Made by a program: the position numbers and the translations under genes
Notes under the pieces: model-generated
What the model saw: the letters and a program-made list of their open reading frames with translations, nothing else
Databases searched by the model: none
What the model was told of the DNA's origin: nothing
Shown: piece after piece, positions 54,272 to 63,150 of the stretch
How positions within the stretch are numbered: position 1 is the first letter of the stretch
Layout of the letters: every line of letters starts with the position of its first letter
Assembly (NCBI RefSeq): GCF_900104415.1
Contig: NZ_FMXR01000007.1
Span: 147,330 to 211,329 of the forward strand
Length of the DNA stretch: 64,000 bases
Source: Eubacterium oxidoreducens
Lineage (GTDB): Bacteria; Bacillota; Clostridia; Lachnospirales; Lachnospiraceae
Direction: 5' to 3'

Positions 54272-54379
54272 TTGGGAAGAACAAATATCAAGAATGTCAG
54301 ATTTTATGATGGTAGCAGAACTGCCAAGGAAGTAATGAGTGAAGCCATAACTGAAACATATTTTAGCAGTGAAAAATAG
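54272..54379 (+). pseudogene. Short fragment
   Basis: 35 codons from a TTG (NIKNVRFYDGSRTAKEVMSE). The frame is open further upstream, there is no ribosome binding site, and no full gene. Probably the tail of a lost mobile-element gene. Confidence 0.28.
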
Positions 54380-54502
54380 GACATCATAATTGATATTTTA
54401 TATAATGTATTACATAGATTATAAGATGGAGGCCGGTTTTAATGAGTACTTTTTTTAATATGATAAAAGATAAATGCATTTCATTTGAATACTTTGGGCT
54501 AG

Positions 54503-54772
54503 GTGATATTGCAACAGCTGTTTGAAGACGATGTTTTTAAGATTACTATTCCTTTGAATAAGGAAGCGGCTAAAGAGGCTAGCGATCAAAAGAAGTTATC
54601 AGATAGAGAACAGGCCATTTATAATTTGATCTGTGAGAATAAACATTTGACTGTAGAGCAGGTTATGGCTGAGTTTGATATTTCAAGGGCAACAGTATTT
54701 AGAGACTATGCTAAGATAAAGAAAATCACAGGTGCTGTTTATGATAAAAATGAATCTGTGAGGAAATTATAA
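54503..54772 (+). pseudogene. C-terminal fragment of an AlbA_2/ATP-binding regulator
   Basis: 89 codons. FEDDVFKITIPLNKE matches the end of the ATP-binding half of Schlafen-AlbA_2-type regulators, and EQVMAEFDISRATVFRDYAK is their C-terminal HTH. The N-terminal three quarters are missing. A 27-codon frame (54442-54525) with GATGGAGG upstream runs into it and may be an unrelated start. Confidence 0.55.
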
Positions 54773-54776
54773 TACT

Positions 54777-54932
54777 GAGTCTCATATCAGTCTCATCAAC
54801 ATGAGACTGTGAATTAATTGAAAAATGGTGAAATGGTGGGATTTATACAGGAAAGTCTCACCATAGTCTCACTGAGTCTCATGCGTAAATGAGACTATAT
54901 GAGACTTAGTTATAAAATCTATATATGAGACC
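54777..54932. repeat. Cluster of AGTCTCAT / ATGAGACT motifs
   Basis: At least nine copies of AGTCTCAT, AGTCTCAC or their complements (about 54779, 54789, 54801, 54854, 54865, 54875, 54888, 54899, 54925) within 155 bases, in both directions, spacing irregular. Follows the AlbA_2-type fragment. Confidence 0.78.
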
Positions 54933-54962
54933 TAAAACAAAACAGCAAAAAATACAATAAGT

Positions 54963-54991
54963 GCCTGTCCATATGTTTGGACAGGCCTTTT
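54963..54991 (+). terminator. Terminator
   Basis: GCCTGTCCA / TGGACAGGC, then CTTTT. Beyond it, 54993-55115 carries an open stretch ending QSALAMLRQIQILEG, the tail of an unknown lost gene. Confidence 0.8.
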
Positions 54992-55182
54992 GCTACCAGA
55001 TAATCTTGATCTTGTTGTGAATGAAGCAATAGAGATTCTAAATCATCTGAAGAATGATAAGCCAAAGCAGTCTGCTCTTGCTATGCTTAGACAGATTCAG
55101 ATTCTTGAGGGCTGAAGTACAAAGACTTTTTCAAAGATTTTACCAACACTGTCGGCACAATTTGATCTGTATCGAACAAAAA

Positions 55183-55283
55183 TGCGGAATCCGCAAAAAT
55201 GTTGATTAGAGTATTGAATAAGCTGTTCCTATGATGTGTAATTCTATTGAACAAAAATGCGGATTCCGCATTTTCGTTCAATA
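55183..55283. repeat. Two related palindromes before a truncated ATPase gene
   Basis: TGCGGAATCCGCA (55183-55195) inside GAACAAAAATGCGG, and TATTGAACAAAAATGCGGA / TTCCGCATTTTCGTTCAATA (55245-55283, 19-bp arms with one mismatch). Same core, 62 bases apart; they may be operator or recombination sites. Confidence 0.72.
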
Positions 55284-55302
55284 AGTAATGAGGCGGAACA
55301 AT

Positions 55303-55614
55303 ATGGAAATACGCAGAGATATATATTTGAATAAGCTTTTTTCAAAAAAGCATAACGGACTAATTAAGGTTGGAACAGGTATGCGAAGATGTGGAAAATC
55401 ATACCTTTTATTTAAGCTTTTTAAAGAGTATCTGGTAAATGAAGGAGTTAATGAAAACCATATTATTGAGATTGCATTTGACTCTTTTGAGAATAGAAAG
55501 TATCGAGATCCTGAAGTTTTATTCCCATATCTAATGGAAAAAATCGCTGATAAAGAAATGTATTATGTTTTATTAGATGAAGTTCAGATGCTCGATGATT
55601 TTGAATCAGTATAA
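55303..55614 (+). pseudogene. Truncated AAA ATPase (DUF4143 type), N-terminus only
   Basis: 103 codons from ATG 55303. Walker A GMRRCGKS (26-33) and Walker B YVLLDEVQML fit the N-terminus of DUF4143 ATPases, related to but different from the one at 48482. It stops right after Walker B; a short frame at 55632-55709 (MKELLNQWNLPES) belongs to something else. Confidence 0.72.
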
Positions 55615-55776
55615 TCAATTTCTTCAATACAATGAAAGAACTGCTAAATCAGTGGAATCTTCCAGAAAGTAAAAATATCGGGGAGATAAAACCTTTACTT
55701 GAAAAATAGTTTACAGATTACGTTGAAAGTAAATATAATATAAATAATGAATTTAGAAAGGTGAGGAGAAAATAAC

Positions 55777-56796
55777 ATGTCACTAAAGGTAATTCGAGAT
55801 TCTATTATAAACATAAAATCCGATGCTATTATAAATCCGGCTTGCCGAACACCGGAATATAAAAATGGTGTGGATCGTCTGATTTATGAAACTGCAGGAA
55901 AAGAGAAGTTATTGGCTGCACGACAGCTAGATATTGGTGTTATGTCTCCAGGAGAAGCAAAAAAAACACTAGCATATAATTTAAAGGATCGGTTGGGTAC
56001 AAGGTTTATAATACATACCTTTTCGACAACATGGAAAGATGGTAGTACCGGTGAAAAACAAACTTTAGCAGACTGTTATTTAAAGTCCTTTTCACTAGCA
56101 TATAGATTGGGGTGTACATCAATTGCAACCCCGATATTAGGAACCGGAACTTTTTCATATCCAAGAAAAATCGCAATTCAAATTGCATTGTCAGAAGCAA
56201 TTGCCTTTTTGCTAGATCATGATATGGACATTATCTTGGTCGTATATGATGAAGAAACAACCAAGGAAATGAAAAAGATATTTCCGAATATAGAAGAACA
56301 TGTTGGGTATCAGGATGTTGTTGAGTCGAGTCAAAAACTATATCTAAAAGACGAACATCTTATTGTTCCACAATATATGCCGGAGTTTCGTGAGCCTTCC
56401 AAAGAGGAAGTCGAGTTAAACGAGGCTATGCAGGCACAAAGAGGTGAATATCCAGAAGAAGAAAAAACAGTTCAGGAGCAACTTTTTGCCTATATGAATA
56501 GAACGAATCTTGAAAGCAGTGATATTTACAGTGTGGCAAATATTTCTAGAAAAACTTTTTCAGGGTGGCTTAACGGTAAGAAAATTCCCCAAAAGGAAAA
56601 TGTATGGAAATTGATATTTGCATTACGGCTTAATCAGTATGAAGCAACAAGTTTTATGAATTCATGTAAATGTGATATGGAAGAAATGCGAGATAAAATA
56701 TTATTAGATTTTTTAAAGGAAAACATATATAACATCAAAAAAATCAATAAAAAGTTAGAAGAAAATAATATGAAAATTTTAGAAATGAACGAATAA
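55777..56796 (+). CDS. Macrodomain protein with C-terminal HTH
   Basis: 339 residues. Macrodomain at about 1-165: DAIINPA, GVDRLIYETAG and PILGTGTFSYPR, the ADP-ribose binding loops. Residues about 242-300 form an XRE-like helix-turn-helix (VANISRKTFSGWLNGKKIPQ), then a charged helical tail. It could sense or remove ADP-ribose and bind DNA (inference). GTGAGGAG upstream. A strong terminator separates it from the next gene. Confidence 0.85.
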   Translation: MSLKVIRDSIINIKSDAIINPACRTPEYKNGVDRLIYETAGKEKLLAARQLDIGVMSPGEAKKTLAYNLKDRLGTRFIIHTFSTTWKDGSTGEKQTLADCYLKSFSLAYRLGCTSIATPILGTGTFSYPRKIAIQIALSEAIAFLLDHDMDIILVVYDEETTKEMKKIFPNIEEHVGYQDVVESSQKLYLKDEHLIVPQYMPEFREPSKEEVELNEAMQAQRGEYPEEEKTVQEQLFAYMNRTNLESSDIYSVANISRKTFSGWLNGKKIPQKENVWKLIFALRLNQYEATSFMNSCKCDMEEMRDKILLDFLKENIYNIKKINKKLEENNMKILEMNE

Positions 56797-56798
56797 GT

Positions 56799-56830
56799 AA
56801 AAATGTCTCCCGTGCGGGAGACATTTTTTT
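56799..56830 (+). terminator. Terminator between macrodomain and DnaB-like genes
   Basis: 13-bp perfect stem AAAAATGTCTCCC-GTGC-GGGAGACATTTTT with TTTTTTT. It may allow partial readthrough, since the genes look functionally grouped. Confidence 0.92.
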
Positions 56831-56878
56831 GTGTGTAGCGATGTATTATTTATATACACAAAAAAGGAGGTGATTTTT

Positions 56879-57736
56879 ATGACATTATCAAAAGTAAATG
56901 AAACCAGGATAAATGAAATACTCAGTGGTAAATACCAAGATGAGCAAAAGCAATTAGATGAAGCAATCATAACAGGATTTAAGACGGTTGATAATTTATT
57001 ACATGGTTTACAGAAAGGAAAGCTTTATCTACTCAGTGGGTGTAGTGAAGTTAAGCGGCAGCAATTTACATATAACATTGTGAATAATGTTATAACGCAG
57101 AGTGATAAGAGAGTCTTATATATAACATCACAAATATGCAATGAAGAGCTTATCAAGAATCTAATTCTTTATAATGCGAGAGTAGATATTTCCCATAATA
57201 TTTCCAAGCATGATTGGCAAAGAATGTTAGAAGCCTCGAAGAGATTTGGCAATGGAAACTTGTGGGTTAACGATGCATGGGATCTTTCAATCTATACCAT
57301 CATTAGAAATTGCAGAAAAATGATGGAAAAGCCAGACTTTATTATCGTAGAAGATTTACAAAGTCTCTGCTTCCATTCAAGCATGGATATAATGGAAGAA
57401 GATGTAAAAAAGAAATATATTATTCAAAGTTTGAAAGAACTTGCAGATGAAATCGGTTGTGCAATTTTGCTTTTTACAAATCAAGGAATCATACCCTATA
57501 TAGATAAGAGAAAGAAAACAGCTGATTACATGGAACGATATGTGGACCAGTTACTGTACTTATTTGAAGATGAATACAGTGATGGCATAAATAAAAATGT
57601 CATATATCTTTTCGTGGCAAAAAATGTTCCGAAGGAGGAGCAGATTATATCATTTGGGTATTTGCCGCAATATCAGAAATTTTTTGAACTGGATTTTGAA
57701 AATGAAGATCCAGAGGATGAAGATTTATATGACTAA
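56879..57736 (+). CDS. DnaB-like RecA-fold protein with degenerate active site
   Basis: 285 residues from ATG 56879 behind AAAGGAGGTGA, an ideal ribosome binding site. Similar in layout to the C-terminal ATPase half of DnaB: GFKTVDNLLHGLQKGKLYLLSG, DWQRMLEASKRFGNGNLWVND, FIIVEDLQSL (154-163), QLLYLFEDEYSD. But the Walker A is SGCSEVKRQQ (53-62) with no GK[T/S], and the SLEM catalytic Glu position reads SQIC (84-87). The N-terminal DnaB domain is missing. It is probably an inactive or differently acting relative. 29 bases before the GTPase. Confidence 0.8.
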   Translation: MTLSKVNETRINEILSGKYQDEQKQLDEAIITGFKTVDNLLHGLQKGKLYLLSGCSEVKRQQFTYNIVNNVITQSDKRVLYITSQICNEELIKNLILYNARVDISHNISKHDWQRMLEASKRFGNGNLWVNDAWDLSIYTIIRNCRKMMEKPDFIIVEDLQSLCFHSSMDIMEEDVKKKYIIQSLKELADEIGCAILLFTNQGIIPYIDKRKKTADYMERYVDQLLYLFEDEYSDGINKNVIYLFVAKNVPKEEQIISFGYLPQYQKFFELDFENEDPEDEDLYD

Positions 57737-57765
57737 GTAGTGTTTAGATAAAGGAGGAAACCACT

Positions 57766-58743
57766 ATGAATAATTTTTATAATGATTTTTTAAAAAAAGT
57801 AAAAGAATTAGGGATATCAGAAAATGATGAAAATCAGATTAAAGATAATATTAGATGGCTTATGGAAAATGAAATTAATATCTTGATTACCGGACCCACG
57901 GGATGTGGTAAGAGTTCTACAATTAATGCATTATTTAAGACAGAAAGGGCAAAAGTCGGATACGGGTCTGATCCTGAAACGATGGATGTTGAAAAGTATG
58001 AACTTGAAAACATGGTATTATGGGATACCCCAGGATTAGGAGACGGAAAAGAGGCAGATTTAAGACATAAACAGAATATTATTAACAAACTTAGGGAAGT
58101 GGGTAAAGACGGAAGACCATTGGTTGATTTAGTGCTTGTGATTTTAGATGGTAGCACTAGAGATTTGGGAACTTCATATGAACTAATTAATGATGTTATT
58201 ATTCCTAATTTACAAGGGGAAAAGGATAAAAGAATATTGGTAGCAATTAACCAGGCTGATATGGCCATGAAAGGGCGTAATTGGAATTATGAGAAGAATG
58301 AACCCACCAAAAAACTAGTTGATTTTCTAGATGAGAAGGTGGATTCCATCAGAAAAAGAATATACGAAGCGACAGGGGTACTGGTGCATCCTATATATTA
58401 TAGTGCCGGTTATAAAGAGAATGAAAATGATGTACAAAAACCATATAACTTAAAGAAGCTTATGTATTATATTCTGAAAACAATTCCAACTGAAAAGCGT
58501 TTGTCTTATTATCCTAATATAAATAAAGACCATACGATGTGGGTATATGATGATGGGAAAAAAGACTATGGTGACTTAATAAAAAATATTTTTTCCAAAG
58601 CGGTTATAAAGGGCATTTTAAAAGGTGTGAAGGATGGGTCAGAGAGGGGAAGATCAGGGGGAATAGGTGGTATAATAGTTGGTGGAATCTTTGGTGGAAT
58701 CATTGGTGGTGTGAGGAGTTTCTTATCAGAGATATTTGGTTAA
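57766..58743 (+). CDS. Dynamin/Era-like GTPase with glycine-rich membrane tail
   Basis: 325 residues. G1 GPTGCGKS (43-50), G3 DTPG (87-90), G4 NQAD (162-165). The last 30 residues (GGIGGIIVGGIFGGIIGG and more) are a GxxxG hydrophobic hairpin that could enter a membrane. Such GTPases (YfjP/IRG-like) are found in prophages and defence loci. AAAGGAGG upstream. Cotranscribed with the DnaB-like gene. Confidence 0.85.
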   Translation: MNNFYNDFLKKVKELGISENDENQIKDNIRWLMENEINILITGPTGCGKSSTINALFKTERAKVGYGSDPETMDVEKYELENMVLWDTPGLGDGKEADLRHKQNIINKLREVGKDGRPLVDLVLVILDGSTRDLGTSYELINDVIIPNLQGEKDKRILVAINQADMAMKGRNWNYEKNEPTKKLVDFLDEKVDSIRKRIYEATGVLVHPIYYSAGYKENENDVQKPYNLKKLMYYILKTIPTEKRLSYYPNINKDHTMWVYDDGKKDYGDLIKNIFSKAVIKGILKGVKDGSERGRSGGIGGIIVGGIFGGIIGGVRSFLSEIFG

Positions 58744-58751
58744 AGGGATAT

Positions 58752-58803
58752 ATATCCTCCTGGTATAATGTTGATTTTAACATTATGCTAGGGGGATATT
58801 TTT
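58752..58803 (+). terminator. Terminator after the GTPase
   Basis: ATATCCTCC / GGGGGATAT with inner ATAATGTT / AACATTAT, then TTTTTA. Confidence 0.85.
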
Positions 58804-58878
58804 ATGGAAAGAAGAAGAAAATTGACATCAAAAAAAGAAATGTTAAGAATGCTCTATGAAAGTAATTGGTTGATTTGA
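58804..58878 (+). other. Possible 24-residue ORF
   Basis: ATG 58804 follows the terminator hairpin; encodes MERRRKLTSKKEMLRMLYES plus four. The sequence GGGGGA upstream could serve as a binding site but is part of the stem. Doubtful. Confidence 0.2.
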
Positions 58879-58981
58879 CACATTATTTCCCTTCCCAATT
58901 TATTCCAAAACTATCAGAATCGACACATAGTAGATAATAAAGGATGGTATGGAATTTTAACAAAACAGAGAGAGGAAGATA

Positions 58982-59370
58982 ATGAAGTTTAATAGTAAGG
59001 ATAAAAATTGGGATGTATCATATTTTTATGTAATATATATTAATGAGGATAATAAAAAAAAGTTTGAGGCTTCTAATGGAGACAGATAGATCAGATATAG
59101 GAAAAAAATTATTTGGGATGGGAACTTAATTTTTATCAAAATGTAGAAATTCCGATTGAAGAACTTTTAGAGTTTGATGTTTTTTATAATTTAGATACTT
59201 TTATAAATAATCCTTTATATAAGATATCTTCGGAGGTGCTTGAGCCCCAAGAATGTTTAGACAAAGTTAATGAATTTATCTCTGGTTGGGATGATTCTAT
59301 TAAAGATAACGGATTTATCTCTCTTGTAAAAATTTCTGAAGATATGGAGCCGGGATTTTCTTGGGGATAA
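58982..59370 (+). pseudogene. Split small gene, possible immunity-type protein
   Basis: A 35-codon frame (58982-59089) with GAGAGGAAGATA upstream is followed in another frame by 59101-59370 (GWELNFYQNVEIPIEELLEFD and more to GFSWG). The two together would make about 125 residues. The junction has a TAG and a run of seven A (59102-59108). Small acidic proteins like this are often immunity proteins (weak inference). Confidence 0.38.
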
Positions 59371-59391
59371 ATAGATAGGAGGTGAAAAAGA

Positions 59392-59484
59392 ATGCAAGGA
59401 AGATTTGAACAAGAAACTTCTTCCTTCCGAGGCTTTCTTCCGATGGAAACAAGTCCCTTATTTAGTACTGTATCTAATTTATAA
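59392..59484 (+). CDS. 30-residue peptide ORF with strong ribosome binding site
   Basis: MQGRFEQETSSFRGFLPM and 12 further residues. AGGAGGTGAAAAAG precedes the ATG, better than many real genes here. It may be the remaining N-terminus of a lost gene. Confidence 0.38.
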   Translation: MQGRFEQETSSFRGFLPMETSPLFSTVSNL

Positions 59485-59500
59485 TTCGAATTAAAAGAAA

Positions 59501-59540
59501 CCTAGAATGAAAAAGTACAGGTTTACTTTTTCATTCTAGG
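59501..59540. repeat. 17-bp perfect hairpin
   Basis: CCTAGAATGAAAAAGTA-CAGGTT-TACTTTTTCATTCTAGG, 40 bases before the start of the 414-residue gene. No T-run, so a leader structure is as likely as a terminator. Confidence 0.75.
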
Positions 59541-59580
59541 GAAATCTTAGATATACAGTATAGATTGGAGGGGATTATAT

Positions 59581-60825
59581 ATGCCAATGATGTTTGAATC
59601 GATAGACTTAGAGGATGTATTTGAGGATGAAAAATTTTCCATGGGATGGGTGGCACATTCTGTAGAAAATGGAAGAGTGATAAAAGGGTATGCTGGAGAT
59701 TATACACATACAAAGTATGGCTCTGTGGAATTGTATTCGCATATTGCAAAAAATGGAGAACAAAATGAGTTGGATGGTTGCAATCTCCAGGTAAGTGGAG
59801 CTTTTGTATGGAAAGTGTATTTAGGTCCTTTACACCTAAAAAGGGATACTTCTTGTGTTGTTGCATCAGTAAAAGGTTATAAAACAGGCGGATTTACAAT
59901 AATGAATATTATTAATCCAGAAGTATTACCAAGTTTTATGGAAAATGATGAACTTGAAGTGCAGGTAGTGGCAAACGCTATATCAGTGAATTACTACGAA
60001 AATGAGGATGCTCTTGCAGGTACAATTGATCCAATCAAAGAGAGCAAAAATGAGGAGTTTATTGGTCTGAAGTGTGTGCCAGCAATGGGGTCTGTATTAC
60101 CTAATGGCTTTCTATGTGGGCACATGGTTACAGAAGAACAAGATATGCAAGAAGAGTATGAATATCATATTGACGATGAACTAGTGCTTATAACTGGCAT
60201 CGTAAAGAATGTTTATATTAAGAAAGTGATTATTGAAGAAGAGGAGTTTTCAAAGTTTTTGGTGACAACTATAGACACACAATTTGGGGACTTGGAAATT
60301 GTTCATTCGCGTTCTATGATTTCTGATCAAGATATTCCATTTATCAAAGAAGGCGCGGTTATTCAGGCGGTGGCAGTTTTGTCGGGTGACCCTGCAATAA
60401 ATGAATATGAAGATGGAATCATTAAAACTCACAAGAATGATTTATCGGCTTTGAGATATGCACTTATGGAAGGAAATGCTGAGAGATTAAATCCTATTCT
60501 AGATGAGGCTGCGGTATTCGAATCTGTAAATATCGAAACACCAATTAATGGGAAAAATAGCATTATTGAAAGGATTAACTATGTTAATGACAATACATCA
60601 ATTAAGTATTACTCATATCTTGCAACATTGCATGATGAATATGAAGGTGAGCGTTGCATAGTGTTGGCCGAAAATGATGAAGACAATTATACTGCTATTG
60701 TACGAATTGAAGTGGATGAAAGCGGTAATATAACGCATATTAGACTTACCAATGATTCATCGATGATATTTACAATTGATTCTGAACCTGTTTTTGAAAG
60801 AGATTGGGAAGATGATTTCATTTAA
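59581..60825 (+). CDS. Unknown 414-residue protein with NTF2-like C-terminus
   Basis: TTGGAGGGG precedes the ATG. No signal peptide or membrane segment; strongly acidic. Residues about 280-400 (LSALRYALMEGNAERLNPILDEAAVF, INGKNSIIERINYV) look like an NTF2/SnoaL-like fold. The N-terminal two thirds hold repeated beta-rich segments (FIGLKCVPAMGSVLPNGF). Could be an immunity or carbohydrate-related protein; not recognised. Confidence 0.68.
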   Translation: MPMMFESIDLEDVFEDEKFSMGWVAHSVENGRVIKGYAGDYTHTKYGSVELYSHIAKNGEQNELDGCNLQVSGAFVWKVYLGPLHLKRDTSCVVASVKGYKTGGFTIMNIINPEVLPSFMENDELEVQVVANAISVNYYENEDALAGTIDPIKESKNEEFIGLKCVPAMGSVLPNGFLCGHMVTEEQDMQEEYEYHIDDELVLITGIVKNVYIKKVIIEEEEFSKFLVTTIDTQFGDLEIVHSRSMISDQDIPFIKEGAVIQAVAVLSGDPAINEYEDGIIKTHKNDLSALRYALMEGNAERLNPILDEAAVFESVNIETPINGKNSIIERINYVNDNTSIKYYSYLATLHDEYEGERCIVLAENDEDNYTAIVRIEVDESGNITHIRLTNDSSMIFTIDSEPVFERDWEDDFI

Positions 60826-60984
60826 GAATGGCATTATTTACTGAGATGGAAGGCCGAAAGACAGTAACATGGCTTAATGGTGGAACGGAGATTATTCTAT
60901 ACTAAGAGGCTTGGAGATTCGTAAAGAGTGTCACTATCGAGGGTGATACGGGAACAGTGAAGCAGAATTAAGGAGGTAGATTCG

Positions 60985-61503
60985 ATGATGAAAAAGAGAA
61001 TAGTATATCCGCTTATTGCGGTATCTTTGCTCGCCGGATGTGGAAACATTTCATCAACTACAGTGGAACAAGAAACATCTGAGCAAAATGATTCGATTGA
61101 AATTAGCGAAACAGAAGCAAAAGTCGCAGAATCAGAAATTCAAGATAAGGATGAACCTTGGCGAGAAGCCTATCTGGATTACCTTACCTCAGACGATGAT
61201 TTAATAAATTATGGGGATTCTTTTACATACACACTTATCTACTTAGATGACAATGATATCCCAGAGATATTCATCGATTCTGGTGTTGAAGCTGGAGGAC
61301 AGATGATAGCAACCTACTATGACGGTAAGGTAACTGAGCAACATTTTTCGAGAATAGGTTCTCAATACATTGAAAAGACTGGATTGGTATATACTAATAC
61401 AGGCCATATGGATTATTATCCATTGTCCATCACTAAGCTTGAAAATGGTGAGTTTACGGTACTTGGTTCAGGTATTGCTTATATGACAGATGAGGATAGA
61501 TAA
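60985..61503 (+). CDS. Lipoprotein, apparently shortened by the IS insertion
   Basis: 172 residues. Signal peptide with lipobox LLAGC, Ser/Glu-rich linker to about 50, then YTLIYLDDNDIPEIFIDSGV, a pattern usual for secreted lipoproteins with EF-hand-like Asp repeats. The stop TAA (61501-61503) is at the very edge of the IS110 element, so the original C-terminus is probably lost. AAGGAGG upstream. Just before it, 60847-60905 has another gene scrap. Confidence 0.7.
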   Translation: MMKKRIVYPLIAVSLLAGCGNISSTTVEQETSEQNDSIEISETEAKVAESEIQDKDEPWREAYLDYLTSDDDLINYGDSFTYTLIYLDDNDIPEIFIDSGVEAGGQMIATYYDGKVTEQHFSRIGSQYIEKTGLVYTNTGHMDYYPLSITKLENGEFTVLGSGIAYMTDEDR

Positions 61504-61607
61504 TATGAAGTGACCTCACATTTGTAGCAACGTGGATTTACCTGTATACTACAAGTCGAGAAAGACAAATGGTAACAGGGATTACCGCATACAAAAGGAG
61601 GTCACCT

Positions 61608-62741
61608 ATGAATAGAATAATCAAAATCGGTATGGATGTCCATAGTACAAACTATACTTTATGTGCAATGGAGCCGGTAATCGGAGCAGAGGATCGTGTT
61701 TTTGCAAACATCCAGGTAACGCCAGACTATAAGAACATCCTTATGTTTATTGAGGAATTAAAACTGAAACTTGGGGTAAGCGATACATATGATATTGAAT
61801 GCGGATATGAAGCAGGATGTCTTGGATATTCACTCTATAACCAGTTGACAAATGCAGGTGTAAAATGTGTGATACTTGCGCCGACGACCATGCTCACGCA
61901 GCAGGGTCAGCGGATCAAAACAGATGCAAGGGATGCATTGATGATTGCGCAGTGTCTTTCATATGGTGGATATCATCCTGTTTATATTCCTACAGAAGCA
62001 GATGATTCTGTCAAGGAATATTTACGGATGCGTGATGATCATAAGAAGGCTTTAAAGAGATTAAAACAACAGATCAATGCCTTCTGTCTGCGCCACGGTT
62101 ATCATTATACCGGTACAAAATGGACGATAGTACATCTGAAATGGATCAAAAAGCTGAAACTGTCACCTTTATATCAGGAAACATTAGATGAGTACATGGC
62201 TTCTTACGATGAACAGACTGCAAAAGTAGAACGGTTTGATGCAAGAATTGAAGAGATTGCGTCTCAGAAAGAGTATACCGACAAGGTAAAGAAACTTGGA
62301 TGCTTCCTTGGAATAAAAACACATACAGCGCTGTCGCTTATTGTAGAAACAGGTGATTTTAAAAGGTTTGCTAAAGGGAATGTATATGCGGCATATCTTG
62401 GACTTGCGCCGGGAGAGCGTTCCAGTGCGGAGAAAATCAACCGTCTTGGAATAACGAAAGCAGGAAACAGCCATCTGAGACTATTGCTGGTAGAATCCGC
62501 CGGTGGAATATGCAAAGGAGCAGTGGGTCACAAATCGAAAGCATTAAGGCAACGACAAATGGGGAATATAGCAGAGGTGATCGCGTATGCAGATAAGGCG
62601 AATTCAAGAATGAGAAGCAAGTATTACCGTCTGATTCGACATGGAAAGAAAAAGAATGTGGCAAAGGCTGCTATAGCACGAGAACTGGCATGTTTTGTAT
62701 GGGGAATGATGACGGATAACATAGACTGCAGCGCAGCATAG
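61608..62741 (+). CDS. IS110-family transposase
   Basis: 377 residues from ATG 61608 (AAAAGGAGG upstream). N-terminal RuvC-like DEDD domain: D10 in GMDVHS, E64 in IECGYE, D106 and D109 in KTDARDA. C-terminal IS116/IS110/IS902 domain with GIKTHTALSLI, YLGLAPGERSSAEKINRLGITKAGNSHLR and the Ser of LLLVESAGG. Looks complete. Confidence 0.95.
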   Translation: MNRIIKIGMDVHSTNYTLCAMEPVIGAEDRVFANIQVTPDYKNILMFIEELKLKLGVSDTYDIECGYEAGCLGYSLYNQLTNAGVKCVILAPTTMLTQQGQRIKTDARDALMIAQCLSYGGYHPVYIPTEADDSVKEYLRMRDDHKKALKRLKQQINAFCLRHGYHYTGTKWTIVHLKWIKKLKLSPLYQETLDEYMASYDEQTAKVERFDARIEEIASQKEYTDKVKKLGCFLGIKTHTALSLIVETGDFKRFAKGNVYAAYLGLAPGERSSAEKINRLGITKAGNSHLRLLLVESAGGICKGAVGHKSKALRQRQMGNIAEVIAYADKANSRMRSKYYRLIRHGKKKNVAKAAIARELACFVWGMMTDNIDCSAA

Positions 62742-63150
62742 GTATCATCCGATTGAATGTCAGTCAAGGGTGCTGCGCACTGCGTTGCAGCTGACGCCCT
62801 TGACAGCCATCCAATCGGTAGATAATGATAATCAAGCAGAAATCAGCAACAAAGTGCAGATTTCTGCCCAATATAACAAGTAAATAGTGCTGACGGTATC
62901 TGGGAGGAGCCAATATGACAAGACGGTTCGAGCCAACTGCGTTCTCCCTATGTGCGCACGGGAAACCGTGATCCACGATAATAGATAGCAGGGCTCTCGG
63001 CGGACCATTAGCCTGTTGGTAACCAATCCACGAATAACAGAGTGGCTACATGCCGGAGACTGTTAAACTGGCTCTTTCCAGATGCTGTCAGACAATAACA
63101 AATGTGACAATTATCAGGTGGAAAGTTTGTTGAGGCTTTCCTGCTTGACA
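62742..63150 (+). ncRNA. Candidate bridge RNA region of the IS110 element
   Basis: About 410 non-coding bases after the transposase gene. A long hairpin spans 62749-62818 (CCGATTG...TCAAGGG / CCCTTGA...CAATCGG, with GCTGCG inside), another GCAGAAATC / GATTTCTGC at 62836-62867, further GC-rich structure to about 63060. IS110 elements use a structured bridge RNA to pair donor and target. The loops that pair could not be assigned. Confidence 0.6.

Noticed and set aside
54777..54932. CRISPR array or iteron origin
   Set aside because: Motifs are only 8 bases, in both orientations and irregularly spaced; no replication initiator gene is nearby.
62820..62833. Fur box GATAATGATAATC in the IS110 right end
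   Set aside because: It lies within the structured non-coding part of the IS with no gene to control.
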